A stretch of 64,000 nucleotides of DNA, taken from NCBI RefSeq assembly GCF_000429325.1, contig NZ_KE386886.1, forward strand, positions 19,653 to 83,652, given 5' to 3'. Origin of the DNA: Fundidesulfovibrio putealis DSM 16056. Lineage in GTDB: Bacteria > Desulfobacterota > Desulfovibrionia > Desulfovibrionales > Desulfovibrionaceae. Made by a program: the position numbers and the translations under genes. Within the stretch, counting starts at the first letter, position 1. Each line of letters starts with the position of its first letter. Shown piece by piece: positions 16,223-25,137 of the stretch. Below the pieces are notes generated by a model. It was given only the letters and a program-made list of their open reading frames with translations. It was not told where the DNA came from and did not search any database.

Positions 16223-18133
16223 ATGCATCATGTCCTGACGCGCGCTCTCCTGCTGTGGGCTTTCTGCCTGGCCGTGCTCGCCCATCCGGCCCGGGCCTAC
16301 GCGGAGCACGTCATCTCCTTCGATGCGGTGGTTGCGGTCCGCCAGGACGGCCTGACCGAAGTGACGGAGACCATCACCGCCCTGGTCCAGGGGCGCGACA
16401 TCAGGCGCGGCATCTACCGAGACCTGCTGAAACCGCCCTTCGACTGGATCGGGGTCATGTCCGGCCAGCCCTATCAGGTGCTGGAGGTCCGGCGCGGCGT
16501 AGGCCCCGAGAACTGGCGCATGGAGGACAAGGGCGAGAGCGTGCGCATCTACCTGGGCCACAAGGATTCTTTCCTGACGCCGGGCGTCTACACATGGACG
16601 CTGCGCTATCTGGCCGCGTCGCAGGTCCGCTTCTTCGACAAATACGACGAGATCTACTGGAACTTCACCGGCAACAGCTGGAGCTTTCCCATCGAGCGCG
16701 TACGGGCCGTGTTCATCGTTCCGCCCAGAGCGAATGTCCGTCAGTTCGCCGGGTACACCGGCCCCAAGGGCGCGCAGGGCCTGGATTTCACCGTCAGGCA
16801 GGAGGGGTCGGGGCGCATCGTCTTCCAGACCACCCGAGCCCTGCAACCGGGCGAGGGGTTCACGGCGGCGGTGGCCTGGCCCAAAGGGTTCGTGGCAAGC
16901 CCGTCCGCCTGGGAGCGACTGCTGCACGCGCTCTCCGTGAACAGGTTGCTGGCCGCGTCGCTTGGGCTGTTCGCGCTGCTCATGGCCTACTATCTCGCGG
17001 CCTGGTTCAAGGTGGGGCGCGACCCCGACAAGGGGACCATCATCCCGCTCTACGCGCCGCCGCCGGACATCTCCCCGGCAGCCGCGCGCTACATCTCCCG
17101 CATGGGCTACGACGACAAGGACCTGCCCTGCACCATCGTCAGCCTGGCAGTACAGGGTCTGGTGACCATCACGGAAAAGGACAAAGGGGAATTCAGCCTG
17201 AAGCAGCGCAAGGAGCAGAAGACGGCTTCCAGGCTGGACGAGGACAGCGCCATGCGGGTTCTCTTCAAGGGCGGCTCCCCCCTGGAAGTGGAACGCTCCA
17301 ACCGCACCGCGCTGAACGACGCCCAAAGCGCCCTGCGCAAGGCGCTGCGCGATTCCTACACGGGGTATCTCTTCAACCCCAACCTCGGCTGGTTCTGGCC
17401 CGGAGTGGCCATAGCGCTGGCTGCGGGCCTGTGCGCTGTGTTTTCCGGGCCGAGCACCGACCAGTCCCTGTTCATGGCGGCCTGGCTGAGCATATGGACG
17501 GCGGGCACGGTCATGCTGCTGTCGCGCGTGGCAGCCTCCTGGCACGAGGCGGTCAAAGGCCGGGGCAGCTTCATGGCCTGGGCCGGAGCCATCTTCTTCA
17601 CGGCCTTTGCCACTCCCTTCGTGCTGGGCGAGTTCGCGGGACTGTTCTTCCTGGGCGCGGCCACCACGCCCCTTGCCGCCGCGATACTTTTGGCCTCCGG
17701 CAGCGCCTGCGCAACGTTCTACCATCTGCTGAAAGCCCCCACCGAGGAAGGGCGCAGGATCATGGACCAGATCGAGGGCTTCGCCCTGTACCTGGGCGTG
17801 GCCGAGGAGGAGCGCCTGAACCTCGTCAATCCGCCCGAAGAGACGTCCGAATTGTTCGAGAAGTTCCTGCCCTATGCCATGGCCCTGGGGCTTGAGCACC
17901 AGTGGGGCAAGCGCTTCGCCCAGGTGCTGGCGCGGGCCGCCCAGTCGCCCGACGGCTACACGCCGGTCTGGTATCACGGGTCCAGTTGGGACGTCTCTTC
18001 GCCCGGCGACTTCTCGCAGAGCCTGTCCAGCGGCTTCTCGTCGGCCATGGCGTCGAGTTCCGGTTCGTCTGGGAGCGGAGGCGGGGGCGGTTCCGGCGGC
18101 GGCGGCGGAGGCGGCGGTGGCGGCGGCTGGTAA
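16223..18133 (+). CDS. DUF2207 domain-containing membrane protein
   Basis: 636 residues from ATG 16223 (AGAGG 7 bases upstream), preceded by a frame that overlaps lemA and is not coding. A signal peptide (cleavage near ARAYA-EH) is followed by the DUF2207 beta domain (ISFDAVVAVRQDGLTEVTE, RGIYRDL, WNFTGNSW). A membrane helix follows near 240-260, then a soluble segment (YAPPPDISPAAARYI), a cluster of membrane helices around 395-500, and a C-terminal Ser then Gly tail ending GGGGGGW. The Gly-rich tail is typical of the family. It pairs with LemA; the function of the pair is unknown, with envelope stress or phage/bacteriocin interplay suggested in the literature only loosely. Confidence 0.9.
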   Translation: MHHVLTRALLLWAFCLAVLAHPARAYAEHVISFDAVVAVRQDGLTEVTETITALVQGRDIRRGIYRDLLKPPFDWIGVMSGQPYQVLEVRRGVGPENWRMEDKGESVRIYLGHKDSFLTPGVYTWTLRYLAASQVRFFDKYDEIYWNFTGNSWSFPIERVRAVFIVPPRANVRQFAGYTGPKGAQGLDFTVRQEGSGRIVFQTTRALQPGEGFTAAVAWPKGFVASPSAWERLLHALSVNRLLAASLGLFALLMAYYLAAWFKVGRDPDKGTIIPLYAPPPDISPAAARYISRMGYDDKDLPCTIVSLAVQGLVTITEKDKGEFSLKQRKEQKTASRLDEDSAMRVLFKGGSPLEVERSNRTALNDAQSALRKALRDSYTGYLFNPNLGWFWPGVAIALAAGLCAVFSGPSTDQSLFMAAWLSIWTAGTVMLLSRVAASWHEAVKGRGSFMAWAGAIFFTAFATPFVLGEFAGLFFLGAATTPLAAAILLASGSACATFYHLLKAPTEEGRRIMDQIEGFALYLGVAEEERLNLVNPPEETSELFEKFLPYAMALGLEHQWGKRFAQVLARAAQSPDGYTPVWYHGSSWDVSSPGDFSQSLSSGFSSAMASSSGSSGSGGGGGSGGGGGGGGGGGW

Positions 18134-18218
18134 GCGAGCCCGTTCCGGGCAACCCGGCGTTGGCGAGTATGGCGTTCCCAAATACGAGAGGGACTCGCAG
18201 CATTCGCAGTAGGGGAAC

Positions 18219-18250
18219 GCCTCCGGCGGCCAAAGGGCTGCGCCCTTTGG
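18219..18250. repeat. Palindromic intergenic repeat, copy B (GCCTCCGGCGGCC + CCAAAGGGC hairpin)
   Basis: GCCTCCGGCGGCC (18219-18231) is the inverse complement of the core at 6502 and 25109. It runs into a 9-bp hairpin CCAAAGGGC-TGC-GCCCTTTGG (18230-18250). The same arrangement, inverted, lies at 25093-25121. Confidence 0.7.
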
Positions 18251-18349
18251 AATCCGCAAGTATCCCAACCTGTTGCCGACTTACCCCTTTGTCCGGGCAG
18301 CGGCGGGCGATAATTTTGGGAAATCCCTAAGCAGCCAAGTTATTAGTCT

Positions 18350-18385
18350 GACCCGTGAAACACATGCCCATGTTCTTCACGGGTC
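18350..18385. repeat. AACATG-type palindrome, copy 1
   Basis: A perfect 10-bp stem (GACCCGTGAA with TTCACGGGTC) encloses ACACATGCCCATGTTC. The inner core TGAAACACATGCCCATGTTCTTCA is a near match to the palindrome at 28223-28256. It begins 5 bases after the M15 peptidase stop (minus strand). Confidence 0.65.
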
Positions 18386-18390
18386 CGGCG

Positions 18391-19164
18391 CTAGCGCCCC
18401 TGGGCCTTGGCGATAAGCTCCGGCCTGTACTCGAAGTGCATGATGTCGAACTCCGCCCATTTTCCGCCCCAGATGAATCCGTGCCGCTCGAACACTTCGG
18501 CCACTTCCGCCGGGAAATCCTGGCGCAGCTTCAACGGATTGTTCCCCGTGTACCAGCGCCAGTAGCCGTTTTTCTTGGCGTTCAGGTCGATGGCCGCGCC
18601 GAAGCTGTGCATGGACAACCGCTCGGTCCCGGCGATGGGCCTCCAGGCGAAGGTGCCGCTCAGCGGCAGCACGTGGCCTTTGAATCCGGGATGCGCGGCC
18701 AGCAGGGCTTCCAGGTCGCGCCCCACGGCTTCAAGCGCCTGGGCTGCGCCGTTTCGCTGGTTGAACAGCACTGTCTTGCCCAAAAAGGACACCGGCACGA
18801 GGTTGGCCTTCACCTCGGTGGCATCGTGGCCGTAGGCAGCCTTGAACAGGGCGACCACCCGGCGGCGTCCGGGATGAAAATTCGGCGCGGGTTCGGCGGT
18901 GACGCGCGAAAGCGGATAGGGCTGGGCCAGCATGTCCTCGATGTCCGGGTCGTCAAGCGCAGCCTCGGCGTCCTTGGCGCGGCCGTCGTCGTAGACGATG
19001 CGCGCGCCGTCGGAGAGCACGAGCCCGTCTGGCGTCACCGAGGCCACGGCCTGGGGAAAGAAGCGTCGGATGAGGTCCAGGTCGGAGGCCTTGTCCGCCA
19101 GGGCGGGCGCGGCCAGACAGAGTATGAATGTGAGGGAGAAAAGGAGCTTTTTCACGGGCCGCAT
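18391..19164 (-). CDS. M15-family D-alanyl-D-alanine carboxypeptidase (VanY-like), secreted
   Basis: 257 residues from ATG 19164; GTG 19200 and GTG 19155 are alternatives and no Shine-Dalgarno decides. A signal peptide (VKKLLFSLTFILCLAAPALA) precedes a metallopeptidase domain. The zinc signature SMHSFGAAIDLN supplies His and Asp, and HFEYRPE near the C-terminus supplies the second His. These are the motifs of the M15 (peptidase_M15_4) group, which trims the terminal D-Ala of peptidoglycan stems. GYWRWYTGNNPL and FIWGGKW between them are also family features. It should act in the periplasm on cell wall. A palindromic repeat lies just after its stop. Confidence 0.85.
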   Translation of the reverse strand: MRPVKKLLFSLTFILCLAAPALADKASDLDLIRRFFPQAVASVTPDGLVLSDGARIVYDDGRAKDAEAALDDPDIEDMLAQPYPLSRVTAEPAPNFHPGRRRVVALFKAAYGHDATEVKANLVPVSFLGKTVLFNQRNGAAQALEAVGRDLEALLAAHPGFKGHVLPLSGTFAWRPIAGTERLSMHSFGAAIDLNAKKNGYWRWYTGNNPLKLRQDFPAEVAEVFERHGFIWGGKWAEFDIMHFEYRPELIAKAQGR

Positions 19165-19222
19165 AGTGTCATGCGGCCAGGGCGGCGTCAATTTCGGCAC
19201 CTGCCGGAAGATGCGGCGGAAC

Positions 19223-19879
19223 CTATTTGCGGGTCATGATCCGGGTGAATATGTCCTGGGAGTTCTTCTCGGCCTGCCGGTGCTCTTCCGAGGTCAGGCC
19301 AGCGCCCAGGGCGATCATGCGCCGCATGTCCTGGGAGACCAGGTCGCCCGGCGCGTGGGCGTCGTTGTTTATCACAAGCTTCGCCCCGCAGGTGCGCGCC
19401 ATCACGGCCACGTGTCCGTTGGTCAGGCTGTGGCCCTTGCGGGTGGTGATCTCCAGGTGCACGCCGCGCTCGGCGGCAAGCCCGGCTTCCTCGATGGTGA
19501 TGAGCCCCGGATGGGCCAGCACGTCCGCTCCGCCCTCGATGGCGGCCAGGTTCGTGCCGCGAAGCACGGGCTCCACAATGGTCTCGCCGTGCACCACCAC
19601 CAGCTGGGCTCCCGCCCGGCGCGCCTCGGTGATGAGGCCTGGGATCAGCGCCGGGGGAATGTGCGTCAGTTCAACGCCCACGGCCAGGTTCACGTCCAGG
19701 TGCGGGCCGGTGTCCTCGGCGAAACGCAACAGGTTCTCGATGATGAGATACATGTTGGAGGGATCGGCGTGGTCGGTGATGGCCAGCCCCTTGTATCCGG
19801 CCTTGGCGGCGCGGCGGGCGAGTTCGGCGGGGATCAGCTCGCCGTCGGAGAACGTGGTGTGGGTGTGCAGGTCTATCAT
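19223..19879 (-). CDS. PHP-domain phosphoesterase (histidinol-phosphatase-like)
   Basis: 218 residues. The polymerase-and-histidinol-phosphatase (PHP) metal ligands are all visible: HTHT (residues 5-8), TDHAD, GVELTHI, VVVHGET, LAHPGLI and NNDAH. The protein is cytoplasmic and probably hydrolyses a phosphoester using a tri-metal centre. The true substrate is unknown, as this short group is annotated only as 'histidinol phosphate phosphatase domain-containing protein'. It starts 4 bases after the DUF151 gene stop, so it is the third gene of the miaB - DUF151 - PHP run. Confidence 0.88.
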   Translation of the reverse strand: MIDLHTHTTFSDGELIPAELARRAAKAGYKGLAITDHADPSNMYLIIENLLRFAEDTGPHLDVNLAVGVELTHIPPALIPGLITEARRAGAQLVVVHGETIVEPVLRGTNLAAIEGGADVLAHPGLITIEEAGLAAERGVHLEITTRKGHSLTNGHVAVMARTCGAKLVINNDAHAPGDLVSQDMRRMIALGAGLTSEEHRQAEKNSQDIFTRIMTRK

Positions 19880-19883
19880 GGCT

Positions 19884-20369
19884 CTACATCTTGTATTTGT
19901 TGTCGCCGGGGTTGTAGCTTTCCAGGATGTCCGTCCACTTGTCGTCGCCGTCGGAGGCGATGACCGGCTTGGGCTTTCCCTCTGCCAGGGACGCGATCAC
20001 GGCGGGGTCCACCAGGATGGACGCCCCGGCGCGCAGGGCCAGGGCCACGGCGTCGGAGGGCCGCGCATCGATCTGGAGGGTCTTGTCCCCCTGCTCCACG
20101 GACACGGCCGCGTAGAAGGTCCCCTCGCTCAGGTGCGTGACCGACACGGCCTTCACGGTCCCGCCCATGAGGCCGATTGTGGAGAGCAGCAGGTCGTGGG
20201 TCATGGGCCGGGGCAGCTTCACGTCGTTTAGCGTGAGCGAGATGGCCATGGCCTCCATGGCGCCGATCCATATGGGAAGGGTGAGCTTGTCCTCAAGGTC
20301 CTTGAGGATGAGCACCGGGGCCTGGGTATCTTCGTCCAGCGCGAGGCCGAACACTTTCATCTCGATCAT
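19884..20369 (-). CDS. Bifunctional nuclease family protein (DUF151)
   Basis: 161 residues from ATG 20369, which overlaps the miaB stop as ATGA; an upstream ATG at 20387 is possible. The DUF151 fold is recognised by LPIWIGAMEAMAI, RPMTHDLL and IDARPSDAVALALR. Family members have been reported with nuclease activity on DNA and RNA; the domain is widespread but its physiological role is poorly known. The C-terminal tail (EGKPKPVIASDGDDKWTDIL) is a short acidic extension. Coupling to miaB suggests co-expression rather than a shared pathway. Confidence 0.88.
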   Translation of the reverse strand: MIEMKVFGLALDEDTQAPVLILKDLEDKLTLPIWIGAMEAMAISLTLNDVKLPRPMTHDLLLSTIGLMGGTVKAVSVTHLSEGTFYAAVSVEQGDKTLQIDARPSDAVALALRAGASILVDPAVIASLAEGKPKPVIASDGDDKWTDILESYNPGDNKYKM

Positions 20370-21706
20370 GACGACTGCTCCCCCCACAAGGAATGCTTCT
20401 TGGCCTGGATGATGCGCACCGGGACGATGCGTCCCGTCAGGTCATGCGCGGAGGGCGCTGCGGCGAAGTTCACCACGCGCCCGGCCTCGTCGCGGCCCTT
20501 CCAGGCCGGTTCCTCGGAGTCCCGCCGGGCTCCGGGGCCTTCCACCAGCACCTGGGCCATGCTTCCTGCCAACTCGTTCAACATGGCCTGCTGCTGGTCA
20601 TTTTGCAAGGCCTGAAGCTCGGCCAGACGCCAGGATTTGATGTCGTCTGGCACCTTGGGCTCCATTTTGGCCGACGCCACGCCTGGACGGTCGCTGTAGA
20701 GAAACGAAAAGGACGTCTCGAAGCGCGCGGTGCGGATAAGCTCCAGGCTGGCCCGGAAATCCGCCTCGGTCTCGCCGGGAAAACCCACGATGAAGTCCGT
20801 GCTGAGCGACAGTTCCGGCCTCGCGCCGTAAAGCGCCTCCACCTTGGAGAGATACTGCGCCAGCGTGTACTTGCGGCCCATGCGCTTAAGCACCGCGTCC
20901 GAGCCGGACTGCACCGGCAGGTGCAGGCTGGGGCTCAGGTTAGGCAGCTCGCCGAAGGCAGCGATCACGTCGTCGGCCAGATCCTTGGGGTGCGAAGTGG
21001 TGAAACGTAGGCGCGACACCCCCTCCATGGCGGCCACGGCGCGCAGGAGCTGCGGGAAGCTCATCCCGTCTCCGCCCGCGTCCAGACCGAAGCTGTTCAC
21101 GTTCTGGCCAAGAAGCGTGATGTCCTTCACGCCGCTTGCGGCCAGGGCGCGGCACTCGGCCAGCACCGAGGCGCTGGAGCGCGACTTCTGGCGGCCGCGC
21201 ACGTGGGGCACGATGCAGTAGGTGCAGAAGTTGTCGCAGCCCTGCATGATGTTCACGAAGGCGCGCGGGGACACGGCGGTTGCGGGCAGCGCCGGGTCGC
21301 GCTCCACGTAGGACTGGGTGAAATCCAGAAGCGACAGGCGAAGCTGCGGCTCTTCGGCCAGGCGCACCAGCGCCTGCGGGGCCTGGGAGATGCCGTCGGT
21401 GCCGAACACCAGCCTCACAAAGGGGAAGCGGTCCCACAGGCCCGCGCCCACCTGTTGGGCCACGCAGCCGCCCACGGCGCAAAAAATGGCCGGATCGCGC
21501 TCCAGATGGGCGGCCAAGCGCCCCAGCAGGCTGTAGACCTTCTGTTCGGGCTTGTCGCGCACGGAGCAGGTGTTGACGATAAAGACCTGGGCCTCGTCGG
21601 CAGGAACCTCCTGCCAGCCTAATTGGGCCATGCTGCGGCCCAGCCAGCCGGAATCGGCGGCGTTCATCTGGCATCCGAAGGTGAGGACGTGAAACTTCAT
21701 CCTCAT
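20366..21706 (-). CDS. miaB: tRNA-2-methylthio-N6-dimethylallyladenosine synthase
   Basis: 446 residues from ATG 21706; ATGs at 21718 and 21700 are close alternatives and the frame is open to 21853. The enzyme adds a methylthio group to i6A37 of tRNAs reading UNN codons. The N-terminal UPF0004 domain has Cys residues in FGCQMN, NTCSVRDKPEQK and VGGCVAQ, which bind the auxiliary cluster. The radical SAM core has GCDNFCTYCIVP with the CxxxCxxC ligands. The C-terminal TRAM domain ends near LTGRIVPVRII. DUF151 and PHP genes follow in the same transcript. Confidence 0.94.
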   Translation of the reverse strand: MRMKFHVLTFGCQMNAADSGWLGRSMAQLGWQEVPADEAQVFIVNTCSVRDKPEQKVYSLLGRLAAHLERDPAIFCAVGGCVAQQVGAGLWDRFPFVRLVFGTDGISQAPQALVRLAEEPQLRLSLLDFTQSYVERDPALPATAVSPRAFVNIMQGCDNFCTYCIVPHVRGRQKSRSSASVLAECRALAASGVKDITLLGQNVNSFGLDAGGDGMSFPQLLRAVAAMEGVSRLRFTTSHPKDLADDVIAAFGELPNLSPSLHLPVQSGSDAVLKRMGRKYTLAQYLSKVEALYGARPELSLSTDFIVGFPGETEADFRASLELIRTARFETSFSFLYSDRPGVASAKMEPKVPDDIKSWRLAELQALQNDQQQAMLNELAGSMAQVLVEGPGARRDSEEPAWKGRDEAGRVVNFAAAPSAHDLTGRIVPVRIIQAKKHSLWGEQSS

Positions 21707-21963
21707 ATCATACGTCATGTATGGAGAGCGGTCAAAGGGAGGGGCCGGGCCTTCGCCCTTGACAGCTGACGGGCCGGACTGCAATTGGACCGACAGGCAT
21801 GGAAATTCACGCATCAGGAAATCCAGACAATGCCTGGGCACTCCATATGGCACGTACTTTTATAAAATCGTGACGAAATGATGCCGTGAATGCGCCACAC
21901 CGCTCGACCAACCTTGTTAGCAACACATACAAATCCCGCTTCAACGCATTCAAGAGGATCGCA

Positions 21964-24315
21964 GTGAAAAACAGATTTCGCAGTATCGAGGCAGTTGTCT
22001 CATCTGTCATCGGCGTTCTGCTTCTTGTGGCCATTGTCAGCCTGGTGATTTACGTATCCAGGTCTTTCTACTCCAACACACTGAGCATCGAAACCAGGGG
22101 CATGGGCGAAGCGCGGGCAAAGCTCGCCGCAGCGACCAACGACTTCATCGACAACACCCACGGCACGGTCCAATCAATAGCCCGCCAGCCCCACGTTGCC
22201 GACGTGCTTAAGGGCGACGCCGTCCCGCTTCCGGTCATCGCGGGCCAGCTGTCCTCGCTGGTGGACACCCGCAAGGACTTGAACAGCGCCTTCATCCTGG
22301 ACAAGACCGGCAAGGTGGTGGCCGGGTTCACCTCGCAGGGTGAATCCATGGCCGGGATGGACCTGTCCGGACGTGCCTACTGGAAGGACATCCTGCGCGG
22401 GCAGGACTTCATCTCCAAGACCATTTCCAAAGGCGCGACCACAGGAGCGCCGGTCTTCCTGGTGGTCGTTCCGGCGCGCGACGCGGCCGGGGCAGTCGTG
22501 GGCGGCGTGGGCATCGCTGTGAACTGGTCGCGCTTCGTGGAGAGCCATATTCTGTCGGTGAAGATCGGCAACACCGGCTACGTCTACATGCTCGACGAAA
22601 GCGGAACGGTGATCGCGCATCCGGACAAGACCAAGCAGCTCACGGACGCGAGCGGGGTGGCTCACATCAAGGACATCCTGTCGCGCAAGGAAGGCTTCAT
22701 GCGGGTTGCGTCCGATGGAGCCGAAAACGTGCAGGTGTTCGGCCCCATCGAGCGCACCGGCTGGATCGCCTGCGTGAGTGAAAGCGAGGAGGAGCTCGCG
22801 GCGGAGGCCACGGCGCAGCGCAACATCTTCATCGCGGCAGGCGCGGCGCTCTACGTGCTGCTGCTGGGCATGATCCTCTATCTGGTCCGCAGGCTAGTGA
22901 TAAAACCCCTGGCAGGCATCAAGGACTATACCTTCGAGGTGGCCTCGGGCAATTTCCAGGCAACGCTCAAAGGCACTTTCCATTACGAACTGAGCGAACT
23001 GGCAGACAACATCCAGCACATGACCCGCGAGCTCAAGCATAAGCTGGGCTTCGCCCAGGGAGTGCTGGACGGGCTGACCATCCCCTTCATCGTCTGCGAC
23101 GCCTCGGGCAGGGTTACCCGCACCAACCATGCCATGCTGCGACTCCTGAAAAAGCCGGGGACCCCGGACGCGCACACCAGCGAGCAACTGGGCGAGTTCT
23201 TCTACGGTGACGCAGGCCGCCAGACCATCGCCAGGCGCGCCATGCAGGAGCGCAAAGCCTTCGAGGGCCAGGAGCTGAGCCTGCACTCCGGGGGTGACGT
23301 GCTGCACCTGTCCGTGGACGCCGCTCCTATCTACGACCTGGACCAGTCCCTCATCGGAGCCATCACCATCATCACGGACCTGACCGCCATCAGGGCGCAG
23401 CAGTTGCGCATAGAGGACCAGAACGCAAGCATCACCGAGGCGGCAATGGGCATGGAGGACATCTCCGAGCACGTGTCCATGGCCACGCAGGAGCTTTCGG
23501 CCCAGATCGAACAGTCCACAAACGGCGCGCAGGAGCAGTCCGTCCGCGTGGCCGAGACGGCCACGGCCATGCAGCAGATGAACGCCACGGTGCTGGAAGT
23601 CGCCCGGAACGCCTCCCAGGCCTCCGAGACCTCCGAACACGCCCGGAGCAAGGCGGTGTACGGGGCCGAGGTGGTGGGACAGGTGGTCAGCTTCATCGCG
23701 CGCATCAACGAGAGCTCCCGCACGTCCAGCACGGATATGGAGGCGCTGGGCAAGCAGGCCCAGGGCATCGGGCAGGTTCTGGGCGTCATCTCGGACATCG
23801 CGGACCAGACCAACCTGCTGGCGCTTAACGCGGCCATCGAGGCGGCACGCGCCGGAGACGCCGGGCGAGGCTTCGCCGTGGTGGCCGACGAGGTGCGAAA
23901 GCTGGCCGAAAAGACCATGACCGCCACCAAGGAAGTGGGCGAAGCCATCGAGGCCATCCAGCAGGGCACGCACAAGAACTCCCAGAACCTGGAGCTGACC
24001 GTGAAGGCCCTGGAGGAAGCCACGGGGCTTGCCGAAAAGTCCGGCGTGGCCCTCAAGGAGATCGTGGACCTGGTGGACCAGTCCACCGATCAGGTGCGCT
24101 CCATCGCCACCGCGTCGGAGCAGCAGTCCGCCACCAGCGAGGAGATCCACCGCAGCGTTGAGGACGTGAACCGGATCTCCTCCGAGACCTCGCAGGCCAT
24201 GGAGCACTCCGCGCGGGCCGTGGGCGACCTGGCCGGACAGGCCCGGGAACTCAGGCGGCTGATCGCCGGGATGCGCCAGCAATCAGGCGGCGCGCAACTC
24301 TCCCTGAGCGCCTGA
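21964..24315 (+). CDS. Methyl-accepting chemotaxis protein with periplasmic dCache-type sensor and PAS
   Basis: 783 residues from GTG 21964 (AAGAGGA 5 bases upstream); an ATG at 21886 has no ribosome site. Order: transmembrane helix 1 (about 11-31), a periplasmic ~250-residue sensor with [15 protein letters not shown] and [20 protein letters not shown], which are dCache features, transmembrane helix 2 (about 285-305), a HAMP-like linker, a PAS domain ([17 protein letters not shown]), and an MCP signalling domain. The tip reads [20 protein letters not shown], the CheA/CheW-binding hairpin. The ligand cannot be predicted; dCache domains often bind amino acids or small carboxylates. It is monocistronic, with a hairpin at 24336. 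Confidence 0.93.
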   Translation: MKNRFRSIEAVVSSVIGVLLLVAIVSLVIYVSRSFYSNTLSIETRGMGEARAKLAAATNDFIDNTHGTVQSIARQPHVADVLKGDAVPLPVIAGQLSSLVDTRKDLNSAFILDKTGKVVAGFTSQGESMAGMDLSGRAYWKDILRGQDFISKTISKGATTGAPVFLVVVPARDAAGAVVGGVGIAVNWSRFVESHILSVKIGNTGYVYMLDESGTVIAHPDKTKQLTDASGVAHIKDILSRKEGFMRVASDGAENVQVFGPIERTGWIACVSESEEELAAEATAQRNIFIAAGAALYVLLLGMILYLVRRLVIKPLAGIKDYTFEVASGNFQATLKGTFHYELSELADNIQHMTRELKHKLGFAQGVLDGLTIPFIVCDASGRVTRTNHAMLRLLKKPGTPDAHTSEQLGEFFYGDAGRQTIARRAMQERKAFEGQELSLHSGGDVLHLSVDAAPIYDLDQSLIGAITIITDLTAIRAQQLRIEDQNASITEAAMGMEDISEHVSMATQELSAQIEQSTNGAQEQSVRVAETATAMQQMNATVLEVARNASQASETSEHARSKAVYGAEVVGQVVSFIARINESSRTSSTDMEALGKQAQGIGQVLGVISDIADQTNLLALNAAIEAARAGDAGRGFAVVADEVRKLAEKTMTATKEVGEAIEAIQQGTHKNSQNLELTVKALEEATGLAEKSGVALKEIVDLVDQSTDQVRSIATASEQQSATSEEIHRSVEDVNRISSETSQAMEHSARAVGDLAGQARELRRLIAGMRQQSGGAQLSLSA

Positions 24316-24335
24316 TCACACGCCGCAAATACGAA

Positions 24336-24365
24336 CGGGGCGGCCACAAAGACCGCCCCGCTTCA
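24336..24365 (+). terminator. Probable terminator between the chemoreceptor and the kinase gene
   Basis: An 8-bp stem CGGGGCGG/CCGCCCCG (24336-24343, 24353-24360) is followed by CTTCATTTCC. The T run is poor, so strength is uncertain. It sits between convergent genes. Confidence 0.55.
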
Positions 24366-24389
24366 TTTCCTTCTGCCGCCATTCCCGCC

Positions 24390-25010
24390 CTATCCCAGCC
24401 AGGCGGCGAACCGCTCCAGCACAGCGTCCCGCATGGCGTCCACGCTTAAGCTCGCGGCGTCCAGCACCAGCTCGGCCTGGGGGTCTTCCTCGAAGGGGAC
24501 GTCCACGCCGATGACCTGCCCGAGACCCTCGAACTTCTGTCCCGTGGCTTTTCGCTTCATGGCCTTGGCGTAGAGCCCGGCCATGACCGTGCCGTCGGGA
24601 CGGGCGCTCTCGCGCTTCATTGCGGTGGTGACGCCGCAGCGCAGGTGCACCTCGGCGAAGCGCTCGATGATGCCGCGGGCGTAGCGCCGCATGGAAAGCT
24701 GCGACCCGGAGCCGTCCATGAGCACCACCCTGCCCTCCCGCACAAGCACGGCGGCCTCGTCGGCGAACATCCGGTAGGCCTCGGCGCGTTCCCTGGCGGT
24801 GTAGATGGGACGCGGGGTGTAGTGCTTGCGGCGGTCGTCCATGCGCAGGTGCACCACGTCCAGCCCGCGCGTCTTCAGCACTTCCAGCACCGCGCCCGCC
24901 ACGGTGGATTTGCCCGCGCCGGGCAGGCCGGTGAACCACAGGGCAGCCCCCGCCTTTCCGGCTTCAGGCTCGTCGTCGTCTTCCAACGCGGTATTTCCAT
25001 CAATCTGCAT
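24390..25010 (-). CDS. Adenylylsulfate-kinase-like P-loop kinase
   Basis: 206 residues from ATG 25010; the frame runs to 25130 through a repeat and is not coding there. After an acidic N-terminus (EDDDEPEAG), Walker A is GLPGAGKST. The next blocks (LRMDDRRKHY, then AEAYRMFADEAAVLVREG, then EVHLRCGVTTAMKRES) follow the layout of APS kinase (CysC), but the canonical DGDNVR is replaced by MDDRR. The closest label is APS kinase, which makes PAPS; a related small-molecule kinase is also possible. The gene follows the aminoglycoside-phosphotransferase-like gene with a repeat between them. The Shine-Dalgarno is weak. Confidence 0.7.
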   Translation of the reverse strand: MQIDGNTALEDDDEPEAGKAGAALWFTGLPGAGKSTVAGAVLEVLKTRGLDVVHLRMDDRRKHYTPRPIYTARERAEAYRMFADEAAVLVREGRVVLMDGSGSQLSMRRYARGIIERFAEVHLRCGVTTAMKRESARPDGTVMAGLYAKAMKRKATGQKFEGLGQVIGVDVPFEEDPQAELVLDAASLSVDAMRDAVLERFAAWLG

Positions 25011-25049
25011 GATACTACCATGTTCCCATTCTATCCCGCGAAGCCCATT

Positions 25050-25124
25050 GAGGGTCCAGGGGGATGATCCCCCTGGCGGGAGAGTCCAGAGAGGGCGGAG
25101 CCCTCTTTGGCCGCCGGAGGCATT
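25050..25124. repeat. Palindromic intergenic repeat, copy C (composite)
   Basis: Composite element: GAGGGTCC plus the CCAGGGGGA/TCCCCCTGG palindrome (25050-25076, inverse of copy A), then an AGAGGGC/GCCCTCT hairpin, then GGCCGCCGGAGGCATT (25109-25124), identical to 6502-6517. It fills nearly the whole gap between the two kinase genes. Confidence 0.72.
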
Positions 25125-25137
25125 GTCCACGGGTCAA

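Noticed and set aside
16043-18268. 741-residue minus-strand ORF opposite the DUF2207 gene
   Set aside because: Antisense shadow; the plus strand has lemA and DUF2207 with conserved motifs and ribosome sites.
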